Assembly: GCA_020247395.1 (NCBI GenBank)
Contig: JADCJC010000006.1
Span: 1 to 64,000 of the forward strand
Direction of reading: 5' to 3'
From: Rhodocyclaceae bacterium
Lineage (GTDB): Bacteria; Pseudomonadota; Gammaproteobacteria; Burkholderiales; Usitatibacteraceae
Length of the DNA: 64,000 nucleotides
Below, piece by piece: positions 46,098 to 54,592 of this stretch. A program made the position numbers and the translations under genes. Within the stretch, counting starts at the first letter, position 1. Every line of letters starts with the position of its first letter. The notes under the pieces were generated by a model that was not told the DNA's origin, did not search any database, and saw only the letters and a program-made list of their open reading frames with translations.

Positions 46098-47228
46098 TTA
46101 GGACTTCTTGGCACGGAACGCGTGGTTGTAGGCCATTTTGTAATCGACCATCGTATCGTTCTGCCACGCACAGGCGCGTTGGGCGAATGCCTTCATCGAG
46201 TCATTTACTTTCTTGAACACAGGGTTTTCAGATTCTTTCTTCGCCGTGATTTTGTCCCAGCTAGTAAGCTGAGCACGTAGAATGGAATCAGGTGTCTTGA
46301 AGAACTTCACGCCCTGTTTGGACTTCATTTCGGCGTAGTCGGTCGAATAGCGATCAATTGCCTTCCACGACATATCAGCAGAAGAGGCCTGAACGGCATA
46401 GTCGATGATCGACTTCAATTCTGGCGCGAGTGAGTCGTACTTCTTCCTGTTAAAGAGAATTTCGAACTGCTCGGAAGCTTGATGGAAGCTTTGCAGCATG
46501 CAGTTCTTGGCGACATCGGGGAAGCCCAGGTTACGGTCGGAGCTGGCGTTGTTAAATTCAGCGGCGTCCAACAATCCACGGTCAAGGGCGGAAACAATTT
46601 CGGCACCGGGCAACGGGTTCACCGCTGCACCCATGTCGTTATAGATGTCGACGGCGAGACCTACGGTACGGAACTTCACGCCCTTCAAATCTTCAACCTT
46701 GGTAACCGGCTTCTTGAACCAACCGAACGGCTGTGTCGGCATCGGGCCATAAACAAACGATTGCACGTCGAGGTTCAACCCTTTGTAGATTTCGTCGAGT
46801 AGCTGCCTACCGCCGCCGTAGTTATGCCACGCAAGGACCATGTTGGCATCCATACCCCATGCTGGGCCAGAACCCCACAGCGCCAAGGCTTGTTGTTTAC
46901 CGTACCAGTAAGCAACCACACCGTGACCACCGTCCAGCGTACCCTTTGACACTGCATCGAGCAGGTCAAACGCTTTCACCACGGAGCCTGCTGGCAACAC
47001 TTCAATTTTGAGCCGTCCGCCGGCCATGTCGTTCACTTTCTTGGCAAAGTCGTTCGCATATTCGTGGAAGATGTCCTTGGCTGGCCACGTCGATTGAAAG
47101 CGCAGATTGACGGTTTGCGCTTTGGCAATCATCGGAAAGCCGGTAATCGCCGCGCCACCGACGGCGGCGGAACCCGCTAGGAACTTACGGCGTGCTTGCG
47201 GCAATTTTGTTTTGGTTTCATGCGTCAT
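46098..47228 (-). CDS. TRAP transporter substrate-binding protein (DctP-type, TakP-like)
   Basis: The ATG at 47228 has AGGAC five bases upstream, giving 376 residues. The N-terminus is a Tat-type signal (ARRKFLAGSA, then a hydrophobic stretch ending in AKAQ). The mature part is DctP-like: RFQSTWPA, VLPAGSVVKAFDLLDAVSKGTLDGG, the ligand Arg in GVKFRTVG, and EIVSALDRGLLDAAEFNN. It resembles the TakP group that binds 2-oxo acids, lactate or related acids, often with a metal. The ligand is not certain. Its gene is the first of the TRAP operon. Confidence 0.9.
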   Translation of the reverse strand: MTHETKTKLPQARRKFLAGSAAVGGAAITGFPMIAKAQTVNLRFQSTWPAKDIFHEYANDFAKKVNDMAGGRLKIEVLPAGSVVKAFDLLDAVSKGTLDGGHGVVAYWYGKQQALALWGSGPAWGMDANMVLAWHNYGGGRQLLDEIYKGLNLDVQSFVYGPMPTQPFGWFKKPVTKVEDLKGVKFRTVGLAVDIYNDMGAAVNPLPGAEIVSALDRGLLDAAEFNNASSDRNLGFPDVAKNCMLQSFHQASEQFEILFNRKKYDSLAPELKSIIDYAVQASSADMSWKAIDRYSTDYAEMKSKQGVKFFKTPDSILRAQLTSWDKITAKKESENPVFKKVNDSMKAFAQRACAWQNDTMVDYKMAYNHAFRAKKS

Positions 47229-47515
47229 AGTTGTCCTCATATACTTGTTTTGTTGATGATCAGGGTGGTGCTTGGAAACACAATCGTACACGTCAGCCGC
47301 GTCAGCGGGGGGGCGCTCACTGCGCGCCAAGCCGCCAAAGCAAATCTGGATATCTAATAATTCTACTCAATGCTAAGCTCAGCGCGGCTTCAGTGCAAGT
47401 AAAACCATCGGACGCCCAACCGAAGAAAAGTTCGGGTCTTTGTTACCCGATTTCGAACACTGCAACGCTACCAATTACTGGCTCGGCATTTCTGCTGCGT
47501 TGCAACATAACCTGC

Positions 47516-48820
47516 TCAGTTGTCTGCTGCGCGTTTTGCACTATTTTGCGGCGTCGCAACACCGCTGGCTGGCATTGTTGGCGTGGCATGGCTCTTAATC
47601 TGACTCGTCGGTTGCCAGCCTAAGACCGCCGCCATTACGGCAAAACCGACCACATAGGCAACGGCGACGTGCCAGCCGTGTTTGATCCAGAGCCAAGCGG
47701 ACCTAGCCTCCGGGAAGTTATTCGAGAGCGCCACACCCGCAGATGAACCGAACCACAACATCGAGCCGCCAAAGCCGACAGCATAAGCGAGGAATCCCCA
47801 GTCGTAGCCGCCTTGTTTGAGCGCGAGTTCGGTGAGCGGGATGTTGTCAAACACGGCAGACACAAACCCCAGACCCAATGCGGTCATCGCCGATGCAGGC
47901 GGCAAGTGATCTACCGGCATCATCGACGCTGTGAGTACCAGCGAGAGTAGGAAGACCGTGCCGCGCAATGCGCCTGGCATCAACGACCAATCGGGCTTGC
48001 GAATCGGAATGCAGACGATGATCGCCACCCACACGGCAAGGCCGATAAACGGCACATGGTCGGTAAGCGCCGCGTAGCGAACATTGGTCACCACGTTCAC
48101 CACTACCGCGACGACAAGAATGAAAAATACTACCCCCATGCGTGTCCAGTCGACCGTGATGTGGCGCTTGCCCTGCTTATAGATCGGCGAGTATTTTTGC
48201 TGCTGTAGCGCCGCCGGGATGCCACATACGACCAGCGCCACGCCGGCCGCCACGTAGGCGTGGAGTACATCTACGGGACGCACGCCGTCAATCCACATCA
48301 TCGTTGTGGTGGTGTCGCCGACCACGCTGCCCGAGCCCCCCGCATTTGATGCTGCCACGATGGCCGCGAGATAGCCGATATGGACTTTGCCGCGAAACAC
48401 CGCATGCGCCATCGAACCACCGATCAGCGCGGCGGCGATGTTATCCAAGAACGACGACAACACAAACACCATCACCAGCAACACAAAGCCACCCTTCCAA
48501 TCGTCAGGCAACACGCGCGGCAGCACATCCGGCACGTGGCTGTCTTCGAAGTGTTTGGAGAGCAGCGAAAAGCCCATCAGCAACATGAAGAGGTTTGCCA
48601 GCATCACCCACTCGTGGCCTAGGTGCCCCGCGAATCCTGCGAACCCCGCACCGGTCTTGAACCCAGTGAACCCTATCTTGTACACCAGCGTCACCGCTAA
48701 ACCTGTGAGTGCAACCTGCAACGTGTAGTGATGAAACAGCGCGATGCCGAGCAGGGTCAGCGCGAACAGAATGAAATCGAGCGGGATACTGCCGATGAAA
48801 ACGAGATTGGGTGTGTGCAT
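47516..48820 (-). CDS. NhaD/citrate-type transporter of the ion transporter superfamily
   Basis: The 434-residue protein has about 11 membrane helices. The two-fold pattern of IT-superfamily carriers shows in SSFLDNIAAALIGGSMA (about 118-134) and VFDNIPLTELALKQGG, each with the Asp-Asn pair typical of NhaD Na+/H+ antiporters, and GSGSVVGDTTTTMMW. It could be a sodium/proton antiporter or an organic acid carrier such as for citrate. It lies upstream of the TRAP genes and downstream of the lut genes, all on the minus strand. Confidence 0.8.
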   Translation of the reverse strand: MHTPNLVFIGSIPLDFILFALTLLGIALFHHYTLQVALTGLAVTLVYKIGFTGFKTGAGFAGFAGHLGHEWVMLANLFMLLMGFSLLSKHFEDSHVPDVLPRVLPDDWKGGFVLLVMVFVLSSFLDNIAAALIGGSMAHAVFRGKVHIGYLAAIVAASNAGGSGSVVGDTTTTMMWIDGVRPVDVLHAYVAAGVALVVCGIPAALQQQKYSPIYKQGKRHITVDWTRMGVVFFILVVAVVVNVVTNVRYAALTDHVPFIGLAVWVAIIVCIPIRKPDWSLMPGALRGTVFLLSLVLTASMMPVDHLPPASAMTALGLGFVSAVFDNIPLTELALKQGGYDWGFLAYAVGFGGSMLWFGSSAGVALSNNFPEARSAWLWIKHGWHVAVAYVVGFAVMAAVLGWQPTSQIKSHATPTMPASGVATPQNSAKRAADN

Positions 48821-48933
48821 CGCGGGGAGTTTAAGAATTCAGGCTTACGAGATGCTTTCATGCACAGACGTCAACGCCGCGAGGCGCGGTGCGGTCACGC
48901 AGAGACCAACAGCTGAGCAAGGTCGGCGTCGAG

Positions 48934-49575
48934 TCAGCTCAGAGACTTGCGAAGAGCTTCCTTCGCTGGCGCGGAAATCCATGTCGGTTGCAACAACACA
49001 ATTGGCTTTCCCGATTGTGGAATGATCGTAAATCTAAAAACGAAAACAGATCCCTGTGCCTTGAAGAACCACGGGTTTGCCTCTGCTGTCATGTCTCCTG
49101 CAGCCGCTCGTTTCGACCAGTCGCGCACCTTTTTCAACGGTGCTTCCTCGACATGATCTACAACCGAAATGGCAACTTCTGATGGGAAAACTTGCTCAAT
49201 CTTTACTCTCGCAATCTCCAAAGGCATATTAGCTGTGAATCCAAACACCCACGCGAGCTGAGGAGCACGTTGTCCCTCGCTCGCGCGACTACCAATCAGC
49301 CCCGAGACCTGGATCTTTATCGAATCATCCTCTGCAGGCAGGGGGCCTCCATCGGTGACAGGCAAGTGTTTCACCTCACCGCCCGCAAGCCTGTACGGGA
49401 AGAGGATGATAGGTTGTCCTTGGTGGGTCTTCCCAGTCCGGATGGGAACGTTCCCCACTTGTTCAGCCGGAATTGTGACGATTTTGGTAGGCTCGGCGGC
49501 GCAGCCGAACAGAAACAGCAGGGTCACCCCTACACCAAGCAACATAAACGGATGATGTGTCTTACCCGACCGCAT
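48934..49575 (-). CDS. Hypothetical lipoprotein
   Basis: The ATG at 49575 has GGGAGGTGA just upstream, giving 213 residues. It has a lipoprotein signal with lipobox LFGC at about residues 22-25. The mature part is predicted beta-rich and shows no motif I recognise. One stretch (PLEIARVKIEQVFPSEVAI) looks like a beta-sandwich strand pair. It lies 30 bases downstream of lutC on the same strand and may belong to that transcript, but no functional link is known to me. Confidence 0.6.
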   Translation of the reverse strand: MRSGKTHHPFMLLGVGVTLLFLFGCAAEPTKIVTIPAEQVGNVPIRTGKTHQGQPIILFPYRLAGGEVKHLPVTDGGPLPAEDDSIKIQVSGLIGSRASEGQRAPQLAWVFGFTANMPLEIARVKIEQVFPSEVAISVVDHVEEAPLKKVRDWSKRAAAGDMTAEANPWFFKAQGSVFVFRFTIIPQSGKPIVLLQPTWISAPAKEALRKSLS

Positions 49576-49605
49576 TTTCACCTCCCACTTTGAGCCTACC
49601 ACCGT

Positions 49606-50256
49606 TCACGGAACCAGCAAAACATGCACGCGGTACGGACCATGTGCGCCAATCACAATCGTCTGCTCGATGTCCGCGGTGCGTGAAGGGCCGGACACAA
49701 AGAATGTTGCGCGGGGTAACTCACCGCGCTCTTTTCGCAGCAAGCCAAACGCATCTTCCATGCACGTCACGATGCGCGCGCGACTCACCACGCAAATGTG
49801 CGTCTCGGGCAACAACGCATGAAGCTTCGGTGTCGTGGGCGAGGAGAGCAGAAGCAGCGTGCCGGTTTCACCAATCGCGCAGAAGCAATCCGTAATGCCA
49901 ACCAAATCGTCTTTGTTCGCAAGGCGATCTTCGAAGTCGATTCCGGCACCCTGCCAGTCGAGGCTTGCGAGTGCGCTCCAACCAACTGCGTGCATTTGCA
50001 GCGCGTTCTCGGAAAGGTATCGCGCAGCGGCCTGCGGAACCGCTTGCAAGGAAGCGACTTGTTCAACACTCGTTTTTACGCGCGCACACTCAGCGATGAA
50101 TCCAGTAACCGGGTCACCTTGGGCGATCGAAGGTAACGGACTGCGCGCGTGCTTAGCGATGTGCTCGCGCGCTGCCGCACGTTCTGCATCGTTGGTCTCG
50201 CCTTGTCGGCCGCTCTGCGCGCGTATGCGCTGCAGAATGTTTTCGCGTGCGCTCAT
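49606..50256 (-). CDS. lutC: Lactate utilisation protein C (LutC/YkgG)
   Basis: The 216-residue LUD-domain protein starts SARENILQRIRAQ and has the core GITDCFCAIGETGTLLLLSS and the C-terminal FVSGPSRTADIEQTIVIGAHGP, which is the standard ending of LutC. With LutA and LutB it forms the Fe-S complex that oxidises L-lactate to pyruvate. The start overlaps the lutB stop by four bases (ATGA). Confidence 0.93.
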   Translation of the reverse strand: MSARENILQRIRAQSGRQGETNDAERAAAREHIAKHARSPLPSIAQGDPVTGFIAECARVKTSVEQVASLQAVPQAAARYLSENALQMHAVGWSALASLDWQGAGIDFEDRLANKDDLVGITDCFCAIGETGTLLLLSSPTTPKLHALLPETHICVVSRARIVTCMEDAFGLLRKERGELPRATFFVSGPSRTADIEQTIVIGAHGPYRVHVLLVP

Positions 50257-51674
50257 GAAAGCCGCCCTCCACCAGAACGGCGCGCGGCATAGAGCTCGCG
50301 GAATGTTTTGCCGGTCGGCGCAGGCATATCACGCCCATCGGTCCAACCATCGAGCCCGGGCAACCAAGTGATGCGCCTCTTGTCACCCGCCCACCACGCA
50401 CTCACACGCGCAGCAACCTTGGTGCTAAACGCGTACAACGTAGGACGCGTCGCAAACGCACTCCACAAGCCAATCGCAAAGCGTTCTCCCCAGGGCCGCA
50501 GCTTTTGCTCAAACTGTCGCTCACGCCACTTGCGCATCAAGTCTGGGAGCGGAATCTTTACGGGACATACCACCTGACATTCGCCGCAGAAGGTTGCAGC
50601 ATTCGGTAGGTCACCCGCGTTTTCGATGCCCACATAGGTCGGTGTCAGCACCGAGCCCATTGGCCCCGGATACACCCAACCATAGGCATGACCGCCGACG
50701 TTTTGATAGACAGGGCAGTGATTCATGCACGCACCACAACGTATACAACGCAGCATTTCTTTCATATCCCTGCCAACGAGCTTGGTGCGCCCCGCGTCGA
50801 TCAACACAATGTGCATTTGCTCCGGCCCATCGAGATCACCTTGCCCTTTCACGCCGGTGGTGAGCGTGAGGTAGTTGGAGATCGTCTGGCCGATAGCAGA
50901 GCGCGGTAGCAGGCGAATGAGTGTCGCGAAGTCCTCCAATGTCGGAATAACTTTTTCAATGCCCGTGACCACCACGTGAACGCGCGGAATCGTCGTCACC
51001 ATGTCGGCATTACCTTCGTTGGTGACCGTGAGCGTGGTACCCGTTTCAGCAATGATGAAGTTCGCACCCGAAATGCCCATGTCCGCCGACAAGAACTTGT
51101 TGCGCAGTACTTCCCGCGCTTCGAGTGTCATCGCGGGAATGTCCGTCAAACGCGGCTTGTGATGCGCGTTGACGAATAGCTCAGCGACCTGCTCTTTCGA
51201 TTTGTGCACAGCCGGGGCAACGATATGCGACGGCGGCTCCTTGGCGAGCTGCAAGATGTATTCGCCGAGATCGGTCTCCACGACCTCAACGCCCGCTGCC
51301 TCTAAAGCGTCGTTCAATGAAATCTCTTCGCTCACCATCGACTTTGATTTGGTCGCGAGCTTCACCGCGTTATCGCGCGCGATCTTGACGATGATGTCGT
51401 TCGCTTCGGTCGCGCTTTCCGCCCAGTGCACCACAGCGCCACGCTTTGTGGCGTTGGCTTCAAATTCGAGCAGGTAAGCGTCGAGGTTGGCGATGACACG
51501 GTCACGCAGCGCTGCAGCATGTGCACGAATGTCTTCCCACACCTCGATCTCCGCCACAGCAGCGGCGCGGCCGTCAACAAACTTGCCTTTTGCCTTTTTC
51601 ATGGCGGACTGGAGCACGGCGTCGTTGAGTTTCATCGAGGATGTCGCCTTGAAATGCATACTCTTAACTTGCAT
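50253..51674 (-). CDS. lutB: Lactate utilisation iron-sulfur protein B (LutB)
   Basis: The 473-residue protein starts at 51674 with GAGGG six bases upstream. It has a LUD domain (about 70-295, including GANFIIAETGTT and TTLTVTNEGNADM-like text) and two 4Fe-4S sites: CIRCGACMNHCPVY (about 307-320) with CGECQVVCPVKIPL near 362. A C-terminal DUF3390 region follows. It is the electron-transfer core of the LutABC lactate dehydrogenase. It lies 35 bases after lutA. Confidence 0.95.
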   Translation of the reverse strand: MQVKSMHFKATSSMKLNDAVLQSAMKKAKGKFVDGRAAAVAEIEVWEDIRAHAAALRDRVIANLDAYLLEFEANATKRGAVVHWAESATEANDIIVKIARDNAVKLATKSKSMVSEEISLNDALEAAGVEVVETDLGEYILQLAKEPPSHIVAPAVHKSKEQVAELFVNAHHKPRLTDIPAMTLEAREVLRNKFLSADMGISGANFIIAETGTTLTVTNEGNADMVTTIPRVHVVVTGIEKVIPTLEDFATLIRLLPRSAIGQTISNYLTLTTGVKGQGDLDGPEQMHIVLIDAGRTKLVGRDMKEMLRCIRCGACMNHCPVYQNVGGHAYGWVYPGPMGSVLTPTYVGIENAGDLPNAATFCGECQVVCPVKIPLPDLMRKWRERQFEQKLRPWGERFAIGLWSAFATRPTLYAFSTKVAARVSAWWAGDKRRITWLPGLDGWTDGRDMPAPTGKTFRELYAARRSGGGRLS

Positions 51675-51709
51675 TTCTAGCCCTCACAGCTGAAGAAATG
51701 GAACCGCAT

Positions 51710-52432
51710 CTAGTGCGCCATCCCAGCAATCACTTCGGCGAAGTGATACACCTTGGTGATGTTATCACCATTGCGTCGCAGCCGCCCCTCGATGTTGAGC
51801 AGGCAACCCAGATCACCGCCGACCAGCACCTTCGCTTCGCTCGCAGCGATATTTACACATTTGTTTTCCGCCATACGCGTTGAGATATCACCGAGCTTTA
51901 TCGAAAACGTGCCGCCAAAGCCGCAGCACTTTTCGCAGTCCACCATTTCGTTGATCGTCGCACCGGCTGCGGACAACAATATACGCGGCTGGGCTTTGAT
52001 ATTGAGTTCGCGTAAACCTGAGCACGAGTCATGATAGGTAACGGAGCTATGAGTCGAGGGCAAAAGCTCGATCTTTAACACGTTGACGAGAAAGTCCGAC
52101 AGTTCATACCATTTGGCCGCAAGGGCGACGAACTCGGCTTCATCGGGTTCACCCTTGAACAAATCCTCAACCGTATGTACTTTCATTTGGCCGGAACATG
52201 AGCCCGATGGTGCCACGACGTAATCGCAGTGGCGGAACTCACTCAGCACCTTGCGTGCCAACACTTTCGATATCTCTCGCGCACCGGAGTTGTAGCCGGG
52301 CTGACCACAACAGGTTTGGCTTTCGGGAAACACCACCGTACACCCGGCATCTTCGAGCAGCTTTAGCGCCGCAAAACCGATGTTGGGGCGGACGAGATCG
52401 ACTAGGCAGGTGACAAACAGGCCAACTTTCAT
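51710..52432 (-). CDS. lutA: Lactate utilisation protein A (LutA), Cys-rich Fe-S oxidoreductase
   Basis: The ATG at 52432 gives 240 residues; a GTG two codons upstream is possible. Two Cys-rich CCG domains are seen: VTCLVDL near residue 9, SQTCCGQPGYN near 40, SGSCSG near 77, then HDSCSGLRELN (about 136) and CEKCCGFGGTFS (about 164). This is the glycolate-oxidase-subunit-like LutA. It is the first lut gene on this transcript. No GntR-type lutR is seen in the window, so regulation is unknown. Confidence 0.93.
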   Translation of the reverse strand: MKVGLFVTCLVDLVRPNIGFAALKLLEDAGCTVVFPESQTCCGQPGYNSGAREISKVLARKVLSEFRHCDYVVAPSGSCSGQMKVHTVEDLFKGEPDEAEFVALAAKWYELSDFLVNVLKIELLPSTHSSVTYHDSCSGLRELNIKAQPRILLSAAGATINEMVDCEKCCGFGGTFSIKLGDISTRMAENKCVNIAASEAKVLVGGDLGCLLNIEGRLRRNGDNITKVYHFAEVIAGMAH

Positions 52433-52519
52433 GACCACGATATTAGCTCAATAGAAGCACCGCGCGGGAACGCTGCAATATTGACTGCCGCGTAGTCGCG
52501 AATACGCTAGCGTGGTTCG

Positions 52520-53548
52520 CTAGATCGCCTTGGCGGTTACGCCAGCACTGGCAGCCGGGGCCGAGGATGGCACTACTGACGGCGATGGCTGCGAGATAAC
52601 AACCTTACCCGACTCAATCCACTTCTTAATGCGGTTAGCGTCGCCGATGCGGGTCAGCTTGCCCCACGAATCCATCAGCACGATGATGACCGGATTGTTG
52701 CCAATGACCGCCTGCATCACGAGACATCTACCGGCTTCATTGATAAAGCCCGTCTTAGACACACCAATGTTCCAGCCTTGGCTCTTCACCAATGCGTTGG
52801 TATTGTTAAAACCCAGCGGATGTTTGCTGTTCGGTAACGTCACATACAACTCGGGTGTGGTTGAGAATTCACGAATCTGCGGATACTTTGAGGCTTCTGC
52901 GACCATCAAGGCAAGGTCCTGTGCGCTTGCGACGTTGCCGGGCGCAAGACCCGTCGTGTCAACGAAAGTCGTCGACTGTAGCCCGATCAATTTGGCCTTC
53001 GTATTCATCGCCTGGACGGCGGCGTCAAATCCACCGGGATAAGCGCGTCCCAGTGCTGCCGCCGCGCGATTCTCCGACGCCATTAGCGCCAAGCGCATTA
53101 GGTCTTCGCGGCGGAATGCCGTGCCAACCGGCAAGCGTGAGCGGGTATTCTTAAGCGTGTCGACATCGGCCTGATCGATCACGATTGGTTCGTCGAAATT
53201 CTGTCTGGCTTCGAGCACAATAATTGCGGTCATCAGCTTTGTGATCGATGCAATTGGTACGGCAGTTTCGGCGTTTTTGGCAAAAAGTGGTCTACCGGTC
53301 GCCTGGTCAAAAACCATCACGGCGCTCGACAACATGTTTGGTAGTCCATCCTTGGTGAAATCCGCCACCCCGACGTTACTGGTTTTATTCTTCTGCACGG
53401 TCACCTTGGCAGGTACTGCCTTTTTCTGTGCAGTGGACGTCTGCGCAGTCGCTGGCAACACCAAGCATGCGGAAACCGCAAATATTCCCAGCAAACACGC
53501 GATAAGACCCGGTTGCTTAAGCAGGGGACTGGATAGAGGGCGGCGCAT
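52520..53548 (-). CDS. PbpG-like D-alanyl-D-alanine endopeptidase (S11 family)
   Basis: The ATG at 53548 gives 342 residues with an N-terminal signal or anchor (PGLIACLLGIFAVSACLVL, ending ATAQ). The serine peptidase motifs are present: SITK (about 99-102), SEN (about 156-158) and KTG near 265, followed by the family ending GDANRIKKWI. It lacks the C-terminal beta domain of PBP5, so it is closer to PbpG (PBP7), which cleaves peptidoglycan cross-links in the periplasm. A Lys-rich segment and a Pro/Ser tail are probably disordered. No strong ribosome-binding site precedes the chosen start. Confidence 0.85.
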   Translation of the reverse strand: MRRPLSSPLLKQPGLIACLLGIFAVSACLVLPATAQTSTAQKKAVPAKVTVQKNKTSNVGVADFTKDGLPNMLSSAVMVFDQATGRPLFAKNAETAVPIASITKLMTAIIVLEARQNFDEPIVIDQADVDTLKNTRSRLPVGTAFRREDLMRLALMASENRAAAALGRAYPGGFDAAVQAMNTKAKLIGLQSTTFVDTTGLAPGNVASAQDLALMVAEASKYPQIREFSTTPELYVTLPNSKHPLGFNNTNALVKSQGWNIGVSKTGFINEAGRCLVMQAVIGNNPVIIVLMDSWGKLTRIGDANRIKKWIESGKVVISQPSPSVVPSSAPAASAGVTAKAI

Positions 53549-53763
53549 GGAGACGTGGTGTGTGAAGTGAGTAAAACTTATCGGTGGCGTTGCCCGAAAT
53601 TGGAAGATACTACGGTGCAAACTAAAATGTTGCGAAACATCTAACCAGTACCCACTGCTTTCGCAGGCGTGAACCTTAACAAAACTGGCGCAATCCTGCA
53701 ACACTTAAAGTCATTTATTAGGTATGAAATACAACGACATTATCACTGGCTGACCGGGAATAG

Positions 53764-54588
53764 ATGAAATTTCTTGTCCAACAACAGCCCGCATATGTCG
53801 CAACCGGCACCGCTGACGACGATTTCGGTTTTGACGCGGCCAAACCAACGGCAGTGTTAATCCACGGTGCCGCCAATGACCACAGTGTATGGGCTTCGCT
53901 GCTTGCGAAATCTGGTGATAAGCCAGACCTATCCGGCGCAAATATGCTGGCAGTCGATTTGCCGGGACACGGCGAGACCTTTGCCGGGCCAAAATCGTCA
54001 ATTGAAGCCTATGCGGACTGGCTGGTTGATTTTTTGGATAACGGCTCCATCCAGGCCGCTACGTTGGTAGGTCACAGCATGGGGAGCTTGATTGCACTAG
54101 ACGTCGCTCGGCGCTACCCAGACCGCGTAACGCGGCTTGGCCTGCTCGGTGCTGCGGTTCCGATGCCGGTCAGTGATGCGTTGCTGCAAATGGCGTCCAC
54201 TTCACCCGATGCTGCTTGTGAGCAAGTCACGCGCTGGAGTTTTTATTTGCGCAAAAATGCCGATGGCAGCTTTCCACCTGCCACTCCGGTGATGCGGAGC
54301 TATCGTGCGCTACTTGCTGCTGCCCGGCCCGGTGTGATGGCAAATGACCTTGCCGCTTGCGCGCGTTATCAGCTAGACGAAACAGCCATCGCCGCAATCA
54401 CTACACCAACCGTCATCCTCGCCAGTGAACACGACAAGATGACATCCGCCGAAGCGGCAACATCACTACGTGCGCGCCTGCCGAACGCCTCGTTGACGAT
54501 GTTATCCGGTGTCGGCCACGCGATGATGCAGCAAGCCCCCGTCGAGGTCGCCGAGTGGATCACGACGTTGATCGAAGCCGGGAGATGA
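53764..54588 (+). CDS. Alpha/beta-fold hydrolase
   Basis: The 274-residue hydrolase has the oxyanion HGAANDHSVW motif (about 34-43), DLPGHGE, the nucleophile elbow GHSMG (Ser near 102), an Asp in ASEHDKM near 222 and a His in GVGHAM near 248. The N-terminal segment contains YVATGTADDD. No signal peptide. It could be an esterase or haloperoxidase-like enzyme. The substrate is unknown. It converges on the Atm1-type gene with 4 bases between stops. Confidence 0.88.
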   Translation: MKFLVQQQPAYVATGTADDDFGFDAAKPTAVLIHGAANDHSVWASLLAKSGDKPDLSGANMLAVDLPGHGETFAGPKSSIEAYADWLVDFLDNGSIQAATLVGHSMGSLIALDVARRYPDRVTRLGLLGAAVPMPVSDALLQMASTSPDAACEQVTRWSFYLRKNADGSFPPATPVMRSYRALLAAARPGVMANDLAACARYQLDETAIAAITTPTVILASEHDKMTSAEAATSLRARLPNASLTMLSGVGHAMMQQAPVEVAEWITTLIEAGR

Positions 54589-54592
54589 AGCC

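Noticed and set aside
47229-47515. Sigma-54 promoter upstream of the TRAP operon
   Set aside because: I looked for GG-N10-GC spacing in TGGC-TTGC form on the minus strand and found no acceptable match.
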